From Akanthomyces muscarius (taxonomy: Eukaryota > Ascomycota > Sordariomycetes > Hypocreales > Cordycipitaceae), in contig NW_026611614.1 of assembly GCF_028009165.1 (NCBI RefSeq), positions 496,001-560,000 of the forward strand: a stretch of DNA of 64,000 nt, written 5' to 3'. Below the pieces are notes generated by a model, which saw only the letters and a list, made by a program, of their open reading frames with translations, had not been told where the DNA came from and did no database searches. Below are positions 51,251 through 61,368 of this stretch, in pieces. Made by a program: the position numbers and the translations under genes. Every line of letters starts with the position of its first letter. Within the stretch, counting starts at the first letter, position 1.

Positions 51251-54053
51251 TTAGTAGCTCTCGTCTACTCCATAGGCATGGGGCCTCGTAGCAGATATGG
51301 AGCCATCGAACTCCCATTCCAGTATCCCGTGGTGCTCATTGTCCACTTTCAGCACGCGGACCTCATCACAACCGTTTAGCGTGGTGACGGTCACCTTAAT
51401 CTCGCTCCCTTGCATTAATTCACGAATAAGATTTCTGAATGACTCGAAGTCTGTCACTTCCAGTCCGCCAATCTTGGTTATAAATGCCTTGGGGGCCAGC
51501 AAGCAGAGGTCACCAGGCGACCCTGGCTGCACGTGCGATATGTAGACCTCACTTGGAACCTGGTTCAACCCGTGGCGCATCGCAAGATGCGGTGGCTGAA
51601 TGGAAATTCCGCAAAATTCAATGCATTGGCTGGTTTCTGATCCATCTATTCGGCTGCATCCTAGTTGCAGGTTTTTCTCTTTGAATTGTCGTAGTACTTT
51701 CACCGAGATAGTATGAGAACGAATTGAATCAATGGTCTCCCACCCAGTGCATACCTTGCCGCCTACTTCTAAAAGTATGTCATCATTCTTCAGCATTTTC
51801 GAAGCCGTCTTTTTTATTATAAACATATTTTCATGGGCCTGGAAAGACCTCATTGCTTCTTCTGGCACTCCCATTTTTCGTATATTGAGGATGGATCGTT
51901 TTTCGACCTCGGCAGGCATCACATATAGAAAGGGATTGAGACGGTCTGTCAGACGCGCTAAGACGTTCAAAATGCTAACCATTCTTATGCCCCCAATCGA
52001 AGGCATCCAAATTGCCGATACCGACCCACGAGAGTCTGTGATTATGCCATGTGCTTTTTTTATTTCTGAAGAGGCATCGATGCCCACAAGGTCGGCATTA
52101 ATGGGCTGATACCGCGAAGAAGAGGCCCTACTGTGCAGATTGGGCTCTGTTATCTGCACGCTGCAGACAATGGCCTCGTCTTGCAATATCGACTCTGACT
52201 CGGGGAAATATGTCAAATTGGCTTGCGTGCCTTTCGCGAGCATCTTCTTGCTGAGGTTGACGCTACATTTTGGCACTAACGACACATCGTACTGAATGAT
52301 TGTGTACCAGTGCTGGGCATGGATGAACCAGCAGCGTCCCTCTACCTCTGACGAGCCGTATGCTATCGTAATATGACAAGCTCTATGTGGTACCAGAAGA
52401 CCAGATACAGCTATCAGGCCTCTCTCGGCATCCACAACTACCCCTAGTCCCCGCTTGACTCTGGGCTGGAAGCCATCTAGGTAGATATGTGACCTGCTTT
52501 CAATATGGACCAGATTTGGAAAATTACTGCATGAATGAAAGTTGGGCATAGGAGCAAGACAAGGGTCGAGATGGAAATAATCCACTTCCCATTTCCATGA
52601 AGGTCCTCGAGACACAACAGTAATCCCACTAGGAACGTCGAGAGTGATCACACTCGAGAAGCTTTTCTGAATGCTCTCAAGGTGTGCGCACATTAAAGTT
52701 ACACTTTGACCCTGTCGGAACTCCTGTAATGAAGCAAGGAAGTCGTCCACATTGCGAAGCTCCCGTCCGTTTATGCTTTGAATAATGTAGTCGGGGCAGC
52801 CGTCGCCGATCATGGTGGGCTCTCTCGATTCCGCAACGTACACGCCCTCGACCGGCACACCGTGCCGAACCGCTAGCACAAGCGACAGGTCATGACAAAA
52901 CATCTCCCCCACACGCACGAGTCTGTCTGGGATAGTGTCGAGATTCTTGACTGCGATTTCAGCATGCATGATTTCTGTCTCCCTGAGTAGGCCAACAAGT
53001 ACCGTTTGCTCCACTTTTTGGTTCAAGATGTCTGCTAGCTTTTCAAAGTTGTCCACACAGACCTTGTTCACATCAAGAATAATGTCACCGGGCAGAATCT
53101 TGCCATAAGCCGGTCCATTTGACAAAACTCTGTCTGCTACCAGGAGCTCGTCCCGATTTGGGAGTTCTTTGCGCAGCTTGTCTTCCCAGTCTCGGCTAAG
53201 CCCCAGTCCGCGGCACTCGTATAGTGGTGTTAATCTAAAGCGGCAGCGAATATCCCCTCGCGGGACAGCCTCACCTCGAACCAAATACTTCAAAGCTTTT
53301 ACTATGGCAGTAGATGGAAGGACGAAGGAGACACTCGCACAGTCTGTACGTGCACCAGATACGATGCCAAGCACAGACCCGTCAGCGCTTAGCGCAGGGC
53401 TGCCAGATATGCCGCCACTTAGATTGACGTTGATTTGATAGTAGCTGATGTTGAAGTCTCTGTAACCGTCTGTGTATTCGGGAGCGTTGCGTTCCACGAG
53501 AGTGACACTTCCGTGGTGTTGGCTAATTTCTTCCCCACCATTGTTGCCGAATATGAGCACCGACTGGTCACCTAAGTCAAAAGATGTAAGCGGCCAGAGT
53601 CAAGTCCAGGCAGTGAGCAACCATACATAGTGCACGAGTAGGGCACAAGTCCAGGCCATCTATATGTGTGTAGCGAATGGCGCTGAGCTCATACTGCAAA
53701 ACTGCGAAGTCGTGAATCGGGTCAATATATAGTGGTCGGCAGGGTGCCTCTTCTTTGCGGTTAAAAATACACCACCCCCAGAACGGCCCAGGGCCAGCAA
53801 CATGTCGATTAGTAACAACAAATCTGACAACTCTCATGTTAGAATGATGAGAGACTAGTCTAAGCACATCGATGACCTACCCTTTCTTTGCATTGATGAC
53901 GAAGCCAGTGGCCTCGCTGGTCTCGGCAAATTCTCCATCGAAGGGATACATGTGGGTGAATTTGATCACAACAACGTTTCTCTTGGCTTTTTCGACTACC
54001 TCTCCGCTGAATACCCAATCGGGCTGTAAAAGACACTGACGGGAAAAGGACAT
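51251..54053 (-). CDS. NMA111/HtrA-like tandem serine protease paralog
   Basis: Exons 54053-53881, 53823-53627 and 53571-51251 give 896 aa. Introns are 57 nt (GTAGGT, CTAAC, TCAG) and 55 nt (GTATGG, TTAG). The N-terminal half has a trypsin-like HtrA domain with all three catalytic residues in place: VVTNRHVAGPGPF (His65), DPIHDFAVLQY (Asp96) and SGGISGSP (Ser179). PDZ-like segments follow (GPAYGKILPGDIILDVNK, CPDYIIQSING). A second, inactive-looking HtrA/PDZ half completes the protein (GLGVVVDAERGLIAVS, SPGDLCLLAPKAFITKIGG). Yeast Nma111 is a nuclear pro-apoptotic protease with this same doubled layout. At about 900 aa it is a little shorter than the usual ~1000. Sequence divergence suggests an extra paralog. 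Confidence 0.8.
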
Positions 54054-55357
54054 GGTTGTGAATCAGTTAAGCTTCCTGCCGCCTCGTTAAATATATTGAC
54101 AATCAAGTGGCTCTGTCAGTGTCAAATCTAATAATCACAGTCATGTGATGACAGTAGCTAACCACTACAAAGAGTAGCTCTAAGCTGATTAAGGACGCCT
54201 CGTAATGGCATGTCAGTCCTGCGACAGATGATACTCAGAACTTGAGATCCGCTTATGCCGATACAGTAGCAGAGAGGATAATACTCACTCAGCCCTCTTC
54301 ACCAGCTGTTTACTTGGAAAACCAATATTTATTTACAGGTGAGTTCTCATTCGAATGATGATGTATATTGTATATCTACCCACTTGCAATGTTCGATCAT
54401 GTTTAGTCCAATCCTCTCGATGATGCAGAAAACAACAGAAAAGTAGCATTAGCCCAGTTCATTTTTGTTCTACCAAGGTCTTGGTAACTTGAGTATGGGT
54501 CCGGTCCGCCTCAGATTGTGCATGGCGCCTGGACTGTTTGCGCCGTGCACGAAGGGATAGTACAGGGGACTACGACTATAGGAAATTATCTTGGTGTTTC
54601 CGCTTACAACATAGCGTGGGCTCAGCTGGACCATCACGATACGGCGCTCTGTTGTCGGATCGTGCGGTCGAAACCCCTACTTACGGCGCGGAGACGGAGG
54701 TGGGCAATCACAGTTGCGCCGCGGCCCCTCATATCCGCGTTAGGGTTACTTTGACACCTCGGTGAAACATCCACAGTCGTCTAATCCGGTTGCTGCACAT
54801 TGTATTCGTCTAATATCTTAATTTCTACTTCTTACAGAGAAGGGCGAAACAAATGTCACACTTTTTAGTTAACAAGAATAATAGTGGCAGCCATTTTAGC
54901 GTGCGACGTAGCGCCGCCGGAAACCTGCAAGGTACCCGAGACTCTTTAGTGGGGTAAATGTGCGATTGAACTCGGCCGTTACTTTGCCATATATGCATCA
55001 GTTGTTGCTCTCTCACAACAGAATTACGCTTCAGCGATGGAGTGGAGATCTTTTTCCCTTCCTGAGCATTTTTCTGATTAGAAATATGGCGTCTAATCAG
55101 TTACTGCCTATGCAGTCTTTTTTTTGCCCAAGGAAAAAACATGGTACAGGGTACCAAATGACTTTAGCGGCCAGATCGAGATCCACCATTTTTTTAATAA
55201 GTTAACTAGCAAAAGAGTGACACTTGAAACGCCTTTCTCTGTACATAGCGCGCGACTATCCTCAAGTACTAATAAGTTGAACCACCTAGCTGTTGATGTC
55301 AGTCTCAATGTTTGATAGACGTGGGTGCCCCGACTTTAATTACTGGCCAGCGAGAAG
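54054..55357. other. Intergenic with repeat copy C
   Basis: No supported gene. Copy C of the dispersed repeat lies at 54835-54960. The rest is unremarkable. Confidence 0.5.
54835..54960 (-). repeat. Dispersed short repeat, copy C (diverged)
   Basis: Minus-strand reading has GGCTGCCACTATTATTCTTG, TTAACTAAAAAGTGTGACA and CGCCCTTCTCTGTA in the same order as the end of copies A and B, with many differences. The left part is only loosely related. Confidence 0.55.
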
Positions 55358-57030
55358 TCAGCCTCCCTTCTGCTCTAAATAAAGCTCTAGAAATTTGTGC
55401 TGCTCTTCACAGGCCGCAATCCACTCTCTGTATATATAAATGTCCTGTTGCACTCCGCGCATGTGCCTCCGAAGGCCCTCCTTAGAGCTAGCCAGTGAGC
55501 AAAGAAGGCTGTTTGTTCCGCACTCAGTGTCTGCCTGTCTCTTCACAGCATGGTTGACGAGTGGCCTGGTGTAAGTAACCCAATCTTCAAAATATCCCTC
55601 CAGTTTGTCCCCTTCTTTAGGTAAGCTAGGCCTCTTAGGGAGTTTGAGAGACGTAACTGTCAGCATTTGCTCTGGAATCCCGCAGAGAGATGCCACGCCG
55701 GCAGAGTCTGAAAGCCTTTGAGTTTCTGAGGCTTGATGTGTAGCCCACGTCCTGTCTTTCGAATATATCCGGCTCACTTTGGGCTCTTCATTGTCCTTGG
55801 AGTGTGTATCTACTTCCATTCTCTCAGTACTAGTTTCAACTTCGTCGTACATCTTGGAATCTGCATCTACTTCCATTGCACCGGGGCTCGATAATGATTG
55901 GCTGTCACTTGAAGCCCTACTTCTAGGCGATGCCTCGAAACTGAAGAGGCGGTCGAAGAGGGCCAAAGCGGAAGGTTGGTCTGTACTCGATTGCGCCCTC
56001 AATGGAGACGCTAAAGTCTGGGGGATTTCTGGCAGAGGCAAGGCTTGCCGGCTAAATTGATCGCTCTTTGGAATTGTGCTGAAGCTTGTCCCGTCAAATG
56101 AACCTTCTCTGGCTACAACTGTACTATCGTCCGCTGTAATACTCTGCTGTAGACCGCGCACCGCCGGGCGAGACTGCTTGGCGCCTGGCTCCTCGGACGC
56201 AGAAGAACCTCCAGTAAAAATAAAAGTGCTTATTCTTCCATCTTTTGCAAATGTGTCAGTAGCGTTACATCTAGGATTTCAAAGCAGGTTTGAAGATTTA
56301 GGCCAAGACATAAAGGTGACTTGCCATTCTCTGAGCCGACTGGGGTATTCTCGTTGACTTCAAAATCGGACTTACTATCTTCACTTGAACTAAGGGACTG
56401 ACCCTGCTTTACGAGCTCGTTGGACATGTATGATGCCGAAGGTTGCAGCTGTGACCCCGTATGATCGTGCTCTGGTGCCGTTATCTGGGAACAAAGGTTG
56501 CTCTCAAGCATTGGTGGCTGGCTGGCTTGGGATGTTCCTTCCACATCGGATATCGGTCTGACATGCTCTATTGTCTTTGTATGAAAGCGAAAAGACTGTG
56601 GTACTCGATTAGCTTGTGGTTTCTTGCTCGGTAGCTTGCGTCTGCTGTTGACGGCCCTGGCTGCAATATCCGTGTTTTCGAAATTCGGGAAACTCGATCC
56701 TGTATCTATGGTTGAATAACAACGTCAATATCTGGGATATTCTACGGTGCGACTTTGTTTCATTTTGAGTGAGAAAATGACGAAAAAAGAGGCCGGAGCA
56801 CATGCCGCCTCAAAGAATGAATTACCATGTAGCCACTTAGAGGTTAGGGTCGCATCCGCTTGCTCGGGTTTGTGAGAAACCATTCCCTGGACTAACACTA
56901 TGTTAACAAAGCTGCGCTGCCGTGTAGTGTCAAATAAATTTGTCTTACGAAGTTCATGATACCGCTTCTCGAATGATTTAAAGTCATCGAGCTGACTTTG
57001 GCTTAGGAACGGGTACTTCTCTTCGTTCAT
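55358..57030 (-). CDS. Ser-rich hypothetical protein, three exons with one GC-AG intron
   Basis: Exons 57030-56826, 56705-56325 and 56241-55358 give 489 aa. Intron 1 is 120 nt (GTAATT to ATAG). Intron 2 is 83 nt with donor GC (GAATG then GCAAGT) and acceptor AAAG, and it is the only join I found that keeps frame (END then GRISTFIFTGG). The N-terminal 68 residues are charged and helical (QLDDFKSFEKRYHELRKT). A long Ser/Glu-rich, probably disordered middle follows, with basic patches and two near-identical MEVD repeats (AMEVDADSK, RMEVDTHSK). The C-terminus is a compact helical block (YFEDWVTYTRPLVNHAVKRQ, EWIAACEEQHKFLELYLEQ). No family recognised; nuclear function is only a guess. Confidence 0.55.
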
Positions 57031-57051
57031 GATGCACTCAGACTGGATAAA

Positions 57052-57098
57052 TGTGAAGAGCTTAAAGTGTGAAGAGCTTAAAGTGTGAAGAGCTTAAG
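57052..57098 (+). repeat. 16-bp promoter repeat, 3 copies
   Basis: Unit TGTGAAGAGCTTAAAG repeats three times directly upstream (about 22-68 bp) of the start of the minus-strand gene at 57030. It contains the palindrome AGCT. Confidence 0.88.
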
Positions 57099-57173
57099 AG
57101 CAAGAACTATGCAGTGAATAGAGGAGGTAAGCCACTATATGGTCTAAATTTCAATATGGCGCACTTCTCGCAG

Positions 57174-57480
57174 CTACCAGCTTTCAGTAGATTTGTCAGC
57201 ATAACTGCCCCCAGTCTGCAGCGAAACAGATTCCATAGAGTGCAACTGATAGAGGTGAAACATTTTGACTGGGATATACCCAAATAGCAGATCAGGCTTG
57301 AAATTATCCCCGGGTAGAGCGGCCTGGATAGTACCTGACTCATAGTTGTTGTTGTCGACAGCGAGTAGGTCACGATTTTGCACTTACCTCGACTGTCATC
57401 TTCGCTTTCCCCCAACCATTTTACAATATTAGTGCTCGACTGATTGATCACCTGATGTACAGTGGCATCGCCTTCCTCAT
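57174..57480 (-). CDS. 3' part of an unidentified gene (partial model)
   Basis: An open segment reads DEEGDATVHQVINQ and NIVKWLGESEDDSRG, then a GTAAGT donor and a GTCAG acceptor join to TIQAALPGDNFKPDLLFGYIP and a Ser-rich tail ending TESW. The join is in frame. The 5' end could not be placed because stops lie just upstream, so another exon must precede it or the gene is a fragment. Confidence 0.35.
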
Positions 57481-57545
57481 CTTTAAAACAGACTCTTTAC
57501 TAATTTCACGATGACGAATCTCACTCATGATCAAGTAGCATCCAA

Positions 57546-58310
57546 TTGGTAAAATCAGTAAGCTGGATAGAGGTGCTGACGCTTGATCTAAGATTCTTAG
57601 GTGGCAAAGATCGCAAAACGATTTATCAGGGGGAACTTGACGAGGAAACTACACGATTGATCCCTACTCTTCGTCGCCTTCACGAGTATGGCCTTTTGAC
57701 GATATCAAGTCAGCCGCGAGACGTGAACGATTTCGTAGCGGAGACAGGTCCACTCGAGATGAAACAATTCGCCTATGTGGAATTTATACATCTCTTTGAT
57801 ACAGTACACTACCGGTAACTACCGAGAACTTTATTGAGGACCTTTTGGGGGATGAAAGACTGAAGGTTAAAATGTTTAATTATGAACCTGGGGAAAAAGC
57901 TAGAAGCTGACCAGGAAGTTTAAAGAAGAAATTTGATTAATGCTCTTATACAGTAGACCAAACGGGTCTAATAAGAACTGGGTTCGCACGATGTCTTTTC
58001 CCCAATCAAGAAACTGCCGCCGTTAGATGATATCTTATTAGAAGAGACGAAAGTGGCCGAAAATGAAAGACTACTATGGTTTATGATAGCCACCTACTGC
58101 AGTACAACCCTTCGGATTTGTTGGAACACGTTCGACAGTATGCTGAGGATGCCAAGCTTCCAGAGCATAAGTTTCGGCGACGTCAGCGATAAATGCCGTT
58201 ACGCAGTTGTTGGCTTGGCGATAGATACGTATACTGGGATCAATTTCTGTGTTGGGGAAATATCCAGGGAAAGTGCGTTGCTTGCGAAGCCTCTGGCTCG
58301 TTGCTAGGGT
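57546..58310 (+). pseudogene. Degenerate conserved-domain gene fragment
   Basis: The first 90 codons read WIEVLTLDLRFLGGKDRKTI, YQGELDEETTRLIPTLRRLH and GLLTISSQPR, a pattern I associate loosely with a small DUF6919-like domain. A frameshift near 57813 is followed by ENFIEDLLGDERLKVKMF, then several stops. Further downstream about 58110-58180 reads NPSDLLEHVRQYAEDAKLPE in yet another frame. It is therefore a broken gene. Confidence 0.4.
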
Positions 58311-60306
58311 AGTTAGTTGCTATGGAACTTTTTTACGTATAAGTAGCCCAGCTCTTCCGCACGCCCATATCTGGGGAGAATCACCACTGCTCGCTTCTTT
58401 ATCTATTGAGTAACTGATCCTTTTGTTCAAAAAAAATTGAAGCCTTTTCTATGAGAGTGGTTGGGCGATGCCCAGCCAGGCATGATTCGCGTGCGATGGT
58501 ACCCTGGACAACCAAGATTGAAGGCAATGAGCTAGTTTGACGAGTATCAGAGCTATATATCAGCCCCACGAAGCAAGGTCAAGGATGCGCATAAGTGGTG
58601 GCTTGAGGATACACAGCAGATGCTGTTTCCCCACCTTGCTGTACTCATCCTCTGGAGGGAGACAAACGTTTGAGAAGTGCTGCCTCCATCTAAATGAGCA
58701 AGCGTTGGGCGCATCAGGCTAGGCAAAGGCTCATCAGGGGCAGGTACGTGTATTATTATTATTTTTTAGGAGACTTGTTCTTGTTAAAGAGCTGAAAAAT
58801 ACGCAGTATATCCTCCTCTTCGAGCCTTTCGAGAGCCTCGGCAATTCTTACTTTATCGAATAGAAAGCTGCTACACTTGTGTGGCAAGGGTCGCAATCGT
58901 TGGTTTGAAAGGCGGGCGACAACGGACTGTGCGCATCAGTGCGACAGTCTGCAGCCGACTTTGGGCGCAAACGATGGACTCCTTCGTAGATGCGCCATCA
59001 AAGCCAGGTATGCCAAACCAGGAAGGCTGTCTCAGAGACGTGGACGGTGGCGGCGGCACAGACGAGTCGGCATATAGCAACGGCCGGACCACGAGTTACG
59101 GCGGCGGCATTCTTAAAGAGTTCGTGCAATGAACACGCACAGATTAGCAGCATTATGGATGTCAGCCAGACCCCGAGGCTGCCGAGACACAAAAGAAAGT
59201 CGCACGCCTGCAAAAGGCATCTCAGGCAACCGTACTTCCTTCCCCACACTGTGCACCAGGAGTACGCGGAGGCCATCAAAACAGATGATGCCGCAAGAAG
59301 ACCAGCGCAGCACCAAAGCAGATTAGCCAACATGGCGAAAGACATGCGCTCAGCAAAGTTTTGCATCGGCCAGGCCAGCAAGCGTCACACCGAACATTCC
59401 TCTCCTAACCCGATCGATACGGTGACGTTTATACCTTCTCCCGGCAGGTTTTGACGACTGTCCTGCAAATTCTGCACGCCGTCTGTGGCAACAGCTGAAG
59501 CGCCAGAGCCAACCCAGCTGACAAATTCAAAGGAATTAGAGCGCCTCGCTACTATGTCATGAGTGATAAATTATACTATAAGGTAAATTAGTACATGTTC
59601 TAGCCGAGTTAAAACAGTGTCCATCACGTATCCAACACAGCCAGGGCGGGATTAGTCTCTTACCAAAGACTCGGCGATGCCCTCGCGTGTAGTACCCCTC
59701 TCGTGGCCGGCAAAAAAAAAGCACCACCACAAATGGGGCGATGTGAAGGCTTGCTCCAACCAAAGCCCAATGGTGCTTCTTTAGACAAGTTCTGGCTCGC
59801 TCGAGGTTTATCATGGAGAACATCACTTAAGCTCGAGTATGTTTGATGTTAATTGGGAAAGCCGGTGTGGTTGGCTAAACACCCGGCAGATTGTTACATT
59901 ATGGCACACTTTTTCCCTTCGCTTTGTCACTCAATTCGGAGTTCTATGATGACCCACGCCGTGGGCCAGGTTTGTGAGTCATCGGGGTCTTTCAGGATCG
60001 TCGGGCTGTAATCGCCCTGCATTAATCAGACCGCCAATATAAGCTGGACCTGTGGGTTGACTTGAGCGTCCTAAACAACCGTACCCTTCTTACACTATGC
60101 GCCAATTAGTACTCCAAGTCCCTCATTTGTAGAGACGTGGCGGGACCATCAGCTAATTTTGATCCAGGATATGTCACAAATCAAAATCGCCGAAAGTTGC
60201 TCTTTTCCATTGTATTTCAGATCTTTTATTGGACCTAAATACGGCGGTAGCATAGCTTTAAAAAAGCTTGGCTTGCGCCTATCAGCACTTCTTCTTTAAG
60301 GTCAGG
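58311..60306. other. Intergenic, nothing recognised
   Basis: About 2 kb. ORFs around 58871-59454 overlap in several frames and show only basic or low-complexity composition, so no gene is called. Confidence 0.45.
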
Positions 60307-60537
60307 ATGAACTTGATGGCTTTTATTTTCGCAGAAGCCCTCTTCTTTGCCACCAGCAATGCCTGCAAGTGCTTATTGAATGATAAGGCCAACTTCGAAG
60401 TAACCCGCTCTTGTTGCAGCCAGTCCGGCGGTAACTGGACTGGTGACGACTGTCTTGTCCTTGGCAAGAACCTAGACAAGTTCAACGACTGTTGTGGGTG
60501 TCACCGTGTCACCTCCGACTGTGCTTATGGTCATTGA
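60307..60537 (+). CDS. Small Cys-rich secreted protein, effector candidate
   Basis: The ATG at 60307 starts a signal peptide (MNLMAFIFAEALFFATSNA) and a mature part of about 57 residues with nine Cys, arranged CKC, SCC, DDC, DCCGC and SDC. The ORF is a single exon of 76 aa; the longer frame upstream has no ATG. The adjacent CC pairs and high Cys density are typical of disulphide-knotted fungal secreted proteins. There is no similarity I can name. Nearby genes offer no clue. Confidence 0.65.
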   Translation: MNLMAFIFAEALFFATSNACKCLLNDKANFEVTRSCCSQSGGNWTGDDCLVLGKNLDKFNDCCGCHRVTSDCAYGH

Positions 60538-61062
60538 AGCGAATCATTTTGGCTTCCTTGAACTTTATGTACTATAACGTACAGTTCTGAAGCAAAACGA
60601 AATTTTATCACGCTCGGTGACAGACTAGCTAATAGGTTTCACTAGCTAAACTATTGTGCAGTATGTACAAGTTCTAAAGTGGTCTCTCTGCCTCCTGGAA
60701 GCCCGTAAACGGTTATTCACCCATTTCTGCTCTTATTGTCTCGTTTCCTTTCCGGTAGCACGGATTCTCGTGCGGTGCTTGTATTGGCTGGCTGATTTGA
60801 AGGCTGTTTCTCAAGCGTCCGGCATCCTATCTACAGCAGTTGAAGCGGCGCCTACCGACCAAAACCGAAACAGGTGCCACGGATGGCTTTAGTTAGTTTT
60901 AGTAGCAATGTGGGGAAATCAACTGCTATTTTTCAGTGCTGACATTATACAATGGGTTCAGGTAATTCCGATCCCAAACCGCCAAAATTATGTACTAGTA
61001 CCAAATCACGTCGCACAGTAAATTAACACTCGACTTTGTAACCACAATTAATCCCAGCCACA
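60538..61062. other. Intergenic, nothing recognised
   Basis: Short ORFs only, no repeat or RNA gene. Confidence 0.45.
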
Positions 61063-61368
61063 ATGCCCAGATACACACAAAATTCTTCGTATAGCCCTCA
61101 AAAGAGGGAAAAGGTCTGGGTCCCACAGTCAATCGGTTATTCTTACGAAGATGTGGCGCGTATGGAGCATGTACCGAAAGGGAGCGTCTCCGGCATCGCG
61201 ATACGCTACGAGCGCCAGTTGACGGGTCGGGATAGAACCCGCCCTGGGCAGCCAAGAAAGGTACCGGAACGCGATAAGAAACGTCGTGCTCGGGTTATTG
61301 ATCAAGATCCTCTCGTTCAAAGGACACAGCTTCTCGAATGGGCTACGGTATTTGAGCTCGCTCTATAA
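61063..61368 (+). mobile_element. Tc1-like transposase N-terminal fragment
   Basis: The ATG at 61063 opens 101 codons with a helix-turn-helix: GYSYEDVARMEHVPKGSVSG, then a basic linker RTRPGQPRKVPERDKKRRAR and a second helix start VIDQDPLVQRTQLLEWATV. This matches the paired DNA-binding region of Tc1/mariner-like transposases, with a GRPRK-like AT-hook. The catalytic part does not follow. It may belong to the same family as the C-terminal fragment at 45.5 kb. Confidence 0.65.
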
